A DNA stretch of 64,000 bases. Origin: Pseudomonadota bacterium (GTDB taxonomy: Bacteria > Pseudomonadota > Gammaproteobacteria > Burkholderiales > Burkholderiaceae_E). The translations under genes were made by a program, and so were the position numbers. This document shows, piece by piece, positions 60,839-64,000 of the stretch. Under the pieces are notes generated by a model. It saw nothing but the letters and a program-made list of their open reading frames with translations. It did not search any database and was not told the origin of the DNA. The stretch covers positions 1-64,000 of the forward strand of contig CAUJHG010000026.1 of the NCBI GenBank assembly GCA_963204785.1, written 5' to 3'. Numbering within the stretch: the stretch's first letter is position 1; each line of letters begins with the position of its first letter.

Positions 60839-62848
60839 TCAGTCGAGCGTCAGCGTCACCTTCGCCCAGGCGAAGCGACCGGGTTCGTTGACCCGCAGCG
60901 CCTGCGCATCGTAGCCGGCGACCGCCACTGCGGCGCGGCTGATGTGCTCGGCGTAGGTGCGGTCGAAGACGTTGTCGACGCCGAAGCTGAGCAGCACCCG
61001 GCGGTCGAGGCGGTAGCTCGCGTTCAGCGCGAGCGTTGCGAAGCCGCCGGTCGGGCCGAGATCCTGGCCGACGATGTTGCCGTGGTTCAGGTGCACGCGG
61101 CCCTGGCGTGCGACCACGCGGGTGAGGCCGCCGAGTTCGAGCCGGTCGCGCCGCCAGGACAGGCCCAGCCGCAGCTCGTCGGGCGGCGTCTGCGCCAGCG
61201 GAACCCCCATCGTGTCGTTGTCGGCGCGAACGTGCGCGTAGCTGCCGCGCAGCGTCCAGCCCGGAGCGAAGCGCCAGGCGAGGTCGGCCTCGAAGCCGTG
61301 GCGGGTCGCGTCGACGTTGAGCACCCGGCACTTGGCGGGGTTGGAGCCGCAGCTGCCGGCGGCGGCCGGGTCCACGTAGGTCAGCAGGAAGTCGTCGATC
61401 CGGGACCAGAACACCGAGACCGAGCCGGCGAGCTTCTCGCCGCTCCAGATCAGGCCGGCGTCGAGCTGCGTGTTCTTCTCGGGCGCGGCCTTGCCGGCCG
61501 ACGTGAGGCCGTTGTAGGTGGTGGCCTCCCAGTGATCCATCGGCCGCTGCCCGTGCCCCAGTCCGACGAAGCCGGTGAGGGCGGGGCCGGAGAAATCGTG
61601 CTCGTAGCGCATGAACCCGCCCGTCAGCGCTTCGGACGCGCTGCCGTTTGGCGCGCCGGTGGCAGCCGCGAAGCGGTCCGCAGAGAAGCGGTCGTGCCGC
61701 AGGCCGCCAATGAGCCGTCGGGACGCGGACAGCGCGTGGGTGAGTTCGGCGAACACGCCGGTGGTCGCGGATTCGAAGTCCAGGCCGCGCGGTCGGCTGC
61801 CCACCGGCGCGAGCGCCGCGCCGCTGTAGGAGCGGACCGTGTGCCGGTTCTCCTGGCGGTCCAGACCCACGGTCAGCGAAGTGGCGGAGCCCGGTGCGAG
61901 TTCCGCTTCGGCGCGCATGCCGTTGGTGCGGCGGTCGGGGTTGTTCCAGGAGTAGTTCGCCGACGCGGGTCTCGCGCGCAGCGAGTAGTTGTCCATCACG
62001 TGGTCGATGTAGTTGTGATCGAGCTGCACGCGCACCCGACGCACCCGCTCGGACAGGTTGCGCTTCTCGAACTTCAGCCCGAAGCCCTCGCGATCGAAGA
62101 CGCTGCCATCCATGGCGCGGTCCGCATAGGCGGCCCTGGCGTCGCTGCGCACCGCCGAGAGCTCGACGCGGGTGTGGTCGTCCGGAGTCCAGCCGGCGCT
62201 CATCGCCTGGCTGCGACGCTGGTAGAGGGAGTGCACCAGACGGCCGCTGCCGTCGCGGTAGCTGTCGGACTCGGAGTGCGTGACCGTGCCGCGCAGCTGG
62301 AAGCGCGGGTTGCCGCCGCTCGCATCGAGCATTCCGTCGAGCCGTCCCCAGCCGCCCGCCATCAGGCTGGCGTGAGCGCGCGCGCCCGGCGCGTCGAAGC
62401 GGGGTGCGTCGCGCTCGAAGAGCACCACGCCGGCCAGGTTGCCGTTGCCGTGCAGCACCGTCTGCGGGCCCTTGATCACGCGCACACGATCGTAGGCCTC
62501 CGGGAACACGTAGGCGGTGGGCGGATCCATCCTCATTCCGCAGCCGCCGTGGAACTCGGCGCCGTCGAGCAGCACGTTCAGCCGCGAGCCCGCCAGGCCG
62601 CGCAGCACCGGATCGCCGTCGGTGCCGCCCTTGCGGATCAGCGTGAAGCCGGGGATGTTCTTCAGGAAGCTTGCGCCGTCGCTGGCCGGCACCGGCTGCT
62701 GCGGGGCCTTCGGGTCGTTGACGGCGACCAGCGGCTCGCGCATGCGCGGTGCGGTGACCACGACTTCGCCGAGGGACGAATCCGAGGCGAAGACGGCGGC
62801 GGGGAGCGCGGTGATCGCGGCCGCGATGAGGGAGAGTCGGATATCCAT
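60839..62848 (-). CDS. TonB-dependent copper receptor (OprC/NosA-like)
   Basis: A 669-residue outer-membrane receptor. After a signal peptide (MDIRLSLIAAAITALPAAVF, ending near ASD) the TonB box region is LGEVVVTAPRMREPL. The plug domain has FLKNIPGFTLIRKGGTDGDP and the strongly diagnostic EFHGGCGMRMDPPTAYVFPE followed by VRVIKGPQTVLHGNG, which are hallmarks of the OprC/NosA copper-receptor family. The M-x-M and G-G-C-G residues are likely copper ligands. The beta-barrel follows, ending in the typical aromatic-poor LTLD terminus. It takes up copper, as CuII or cuprous complex, with TonB energy. A DUF2946 gene, often linked to copper genes, lies 167 bases upstream on the same strand. Confidence 0.91.
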   Translation of the reverse strand: MDIRLSLIAAAITALPAAVFASDSSLGEVVVTAPRMREPLVAVNDPKAPQQPVPASDGASFLKNIPGFTLIRKGGTDGDPVLRGLAGSRLNVLLDGAEFHGGCGMRMDPPTAYVFPEAYDRVRVIKGPQTVLHGNGNLAGVVLFERDAPRFDAPGARAHASLMAGGWGRLDGMLDASGGNPRFQLRGTVTHSESDSYRDGSGRLVHSLYQRRSQAMSAGWTPDDHTRVELSAVRSDARAAYADRAMDGSVFDREGFGLKFEKRNLSERVRRVRVQLDHNYIDHVMDNYSLRARPASANYSWNNPDRRTNGMRAEAELAPGSATSLTVGLDRQENRHTVRSYSGAALAPVGSRPRGLDFESATTGVFAELTHALSASRRLIGGLRHDRFSADRFAAATGAPNGSASEALTGGFMRYEHDFSGPALTGFVGLGHGQRPMDHWEATTYNGLTSAGKAAPEKNTQLDAGLIWSGEKLAGSVSVFWSRIDDFLLTYVDPAAAGSCGSNPAKCRVLNVDATRHGFEADLAWRFAPGWTLRGSYAHVRADNDTMGVPLAQTPPDELRLGLSWRRDRLELGGLTRVVARQGRVHLNHGNIVGQDLGPTGGFATLALNASYRLDRRVLLSFGVDNVFDRTYAEHISRAAVAVAGYDAQALRVNEPGRFAWAKVTLTLD

Positions 62849-63015
62849 GTCGGTGTTCTGTCCAGTCGTTGCTGTGTCGGCGTGCGTGCGCCGGGGCTCG
62901 CAAGGGGCCCGGCGCGCACACAGGCGCGCCCGTCGGGCGGGCGGCGCGCGTTTGGAGTGGGTCTGCGCCAGCAGCCGGCAGGCGGCCGCCGGGCCGCCGC
63001 CGCGCGAAGCGCGGT

Positions 63016-63393
63016 TCAGGCGACGACTGGAGGTGCGCGGGGTTGCGCGGCCCGCCAGGGATCGGACGCGGACGGCGCGTGCAGGAAGCGCCTGGGCAGC
63101 GCAGGACTTTCGGCTGGGGCCGAAACGAAGGTCGACCGCGCAGGCGGTGGCGCGCAGTGGCCACCGTGGGGGAGACAGAATGGACAGTCCGTGGCGCCGC
63201 TGCCGAGGCCGGGCGCCGCGGGTTCGGAGTCCGTGAGGTCCGCGCCCGGAATCGCGCGACAGACCTCGCCCCAGGTGTCGGGCGCAGCGGCAGCGCGCAT
63301 CGCGTGCGACAGGCCAGGGGCGAGCGCCGCTGCCAGCGTCGCCACGAGGGCGATGCTGGCGATGCGCGCGAGCAGGCGACGGCCGAAGGTCAT
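63016..63393 (-). CDS. DUF2946-family protein, copper-associated
   Basis: A 125-residue protein. It begins with an N-terminal hydrophobic signal or anchor (LLARIASIALVATLAAALAP, then SHA) and has the DUF2946 core CPFCLPHGGHCAPP (about 81-94), a Cys/His-rich metal-type motif. The rest is proline/alanine-rich. DUF2946 genes are commonly next to TonB copper receptors and other copper genes, so a periplasmic copper-binding or handling role is inferred; no reaction is known. The ATG at 63393 has no strong ribosome site. A TTGACT with an overlapping TGAC-N4-GTCA dyad (63458-63469) lies about 65 bases upstream but lacks a clear -10. Confidence 0.75.
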   Translation of the reverse strand: MTFGRRLLARIASIALVATLAAALAPGLSHAMRAAAAPDTWGEVCRAIPGADLTDSEPAAPGLGSGATDCPFCLPHGGHCAPPPARSTFVSAPAESPALPRRFLHAPSASDPWRAAQPRAPPVVA

Positions 63394-63555
63394 CGCGGCA
63401 CTCTAGCGCAGCCCTGCCGCGATTCCGGCAGAGGCGGCTGGCGACGCAGCGAAGCCCTGACCGGAGTCAAGGGAACGACGGACGGAACCGCCGAGTCGGT
63501 CGTCGGGCCGATGCAGTGCGCGGTCGCTCGCGCACCGGTGACCGGGGAGGGCCGC

Positions 63556-63957
63556 TCAGCGCGACAGCGTGCGGGCGATCCGTTGCGGATCCCGGTGCGC
63601 CTGATAGCCGAACCACAGGCTCTGCGCGATCCGGCGCGCGAGCTCGTTCGCGCGCGTCTGCATAGGCTCGTTGTCGATGTCGCGTACCGTCTCGTCGAAG
63701 AGCGTCAGCCAGCGGTGGAACATCTCTGGCTCCAGGCCGGGAAGCGCCACGTGCGCCGGCATCGGCGTGCCGCGGTAGCGCGCGGTGCCGCGCAGCGTGG
63801 ACGACCAGAAGTCGACCATCTTGGAGAGGTGGTGATCCCAGTCGTGGATGTGTGCGTCGAAGACCGGACCGAGCACCGCGTCATCGCGCACCTTCGCGTA
63901 GAAGTCGTGGACGAGGCGGACGACTTCGTCCTCGGTGCAGAGTTCGGGGGTGGGCAT
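63556..63957 (-). CDS. Group III truncated haemoglobin
   Basis: A 133-residue globin of the trHb group III type. The B-helix DEVVRLVHDFYAKVRDDAVL with the conserved FY pair, VFDAHIHDWDHHLSKMVDFW (the E-helix region), and LEPEMFHRWLTLFDETV, in which the histidine of the FHRW motif is the proximal haem ligand, match this small family. The length also fits. Group III trHbs bind O2 and NO and are linked to nitric oxide or peroxide metabolism; the Campylobacter member is NO-induced. It is alone on its strand after a 162-base gap and has an NsrR-like 11-1-11 inverted repeat upstream. Cytoplasmic. Confidence 0.9.
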   Translation of the reverse strand: MPTPELCTEDEVVRLVHDFYAKVRDDAVLGPVFDAHIHDWDHHLSKMVDFWSSTLRGTARYRGTPMPAHVALPGLEPEMFHRWLTLFDETVRDIDNEPMQTRANELARRIAQSLWFGYQAHRDPQRIARTLSR

Positions 63958-63975
63958 GGCGACGACCGGAAGCGG

Positions 63976-63998
63976 AAGATGCGGAAGCGATGAATCTT
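63976..63998 (-). promoter_or_regulatory. Predicted NsrR-type nitric-oxide-responsive site
   Basis: An 11-1-11 inverted repeat, AAGATGCGGAA, G, CGATGAATCTT on the plus strand. The halves match the NsrR consensus half (AAGATGCATTT) at 7 and 8 of 11 positions, with AAGAT and the C at position 7 kept in both. It lies 18 bases upstream of the truncated-haemoglobin start, so a bound repressor would block transcription. Prediction only; the window edge hides any more distal promoter elements. Confidence 0.5.
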
Positions 63999-64000
63999 AT

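Noticed and set aside
63442-63470. CueR-type promoter before the DUF2946 gene
   Set aside because: TTGACT and a short TGAC-N4-GTCA dyad are present, but there is no -10 at 19-20 bases and the dyad does not match copper MerR-family sites.

Overview
The window is about 64 kb of very GC-rich, gene-dense bacterial chromosome. The gene content points to a betaproteobacterium, probably of the order Burkholderiales. Signs of this are an orphan Bug/TctC-type binding protein, single-chain fused indolepyruvate:ferredoxin oxidoreductases, a TRAP transporter, and an unusually high density of acyl-CoA enzymes. That assignment is an inference from gene families, not from a marker gene. I see no rRNA, tRNA, CRISPR array, insertion sequence, phage gene or plasmid origin. 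The window reads as a catabolic stretch of chromosome.

Layout. (1) 1-5.2 kb: the 3' end of an acyl-CoA ligase gene faces a minus-strand group of acyl-CoA thioesterase, acyl-CoA ligase, SnoaL-like protein and class III aminotransferase. (2) 5.6-10.6 kb: a plus-strand operon of an SDR-fold protein with a degenerate catalytic triad, a 2-keto-4-pentenoate hydratase-like protein, a GlcD-type flavin dehydrogenase and dihydroxy-acid dehydratase IlvD. (3) 10.7-19.7 kb: a minus-strand operon with two complete fused indolepyruvate:ferredoxin oxidoreductases, a ketopantoate-reductase-like protein between them, and an Ldh-family 2-hydroxyacid dehydrogenase. A Crp/Fnr-type regulator is divergent from it. 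Two near-identical TGT-N10-ACA sites, one before the 5.6 kb operon and one before the regulator, suggest that blocks 1-3 form one regulon centred on 2-keto and 2-hydroxy acids. (4) 20.7-25.6 kb: a TRAP transporter (large permease, small permease, Tat-exported binding protein) divergent from an AraC-type regulator. (5) 25.6-30.3 kb: an MCE/MlaE lipid-transport operon with no ATPase gene, then an acyl-CoA dehydrogenase and a MaoC-type hydratase. (6) 30.4-35.2 kb: a compact MarR - outer-membrane factor - EmrA - EmrB efflux operon whose genes all overlap by 4 nt. (7) 35.3-40.9 kb: DUF169 protein, YaeQ, an MFS transporter, a UPF0149/SEC-C protein and a UvrD-like helicase. (8) 41.1-48.9 kb: a plus-strand CoA-pathway cluster (SDR, CaiB-type CoA-transferase, MaoC/HTD2 hydratase, acyl-CoA dehydrogenase, MmgE/PrpD, CitE-type lyase, second acyl-CoA dehydrogenase). 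It resembles the Pseudomonas itaconate-catabolism cluster. (9) 48.9-54.2 kb: a five-gene peptide/nickel-type ABC transporter. (10) 54.2-59.5 kb: a minus-strand group of histidine phosphatase (apparent CTG start), acyl-CoA synthetase, Tat-type metallo-beta-lactamase-fold lipoprotein, enoyl-CoA hydratase and SDR. (11) 59.8-64 kb: an orphan Bug-type binding protein, then a copper-linked pair (OprC/NosA-type TonB receptor and DUF2946 protein) and a group III truncated haemoglobin with an NsrR-like site just upstream.

Together the genes describe import of organic acids or peptides (TRAP, ABC, Bug), activation to CoA thioesters, and beta-oxidation-like hydration, dehydrogenation and cleavage. The ferredoxin-dependent oxidoreductases would channel 2-keto acids into acyl-CoAs. 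Start sites were moved inward where a ribosome binding site, a 4-nt overlap or family length favoured it; each choice is stated in the entry.
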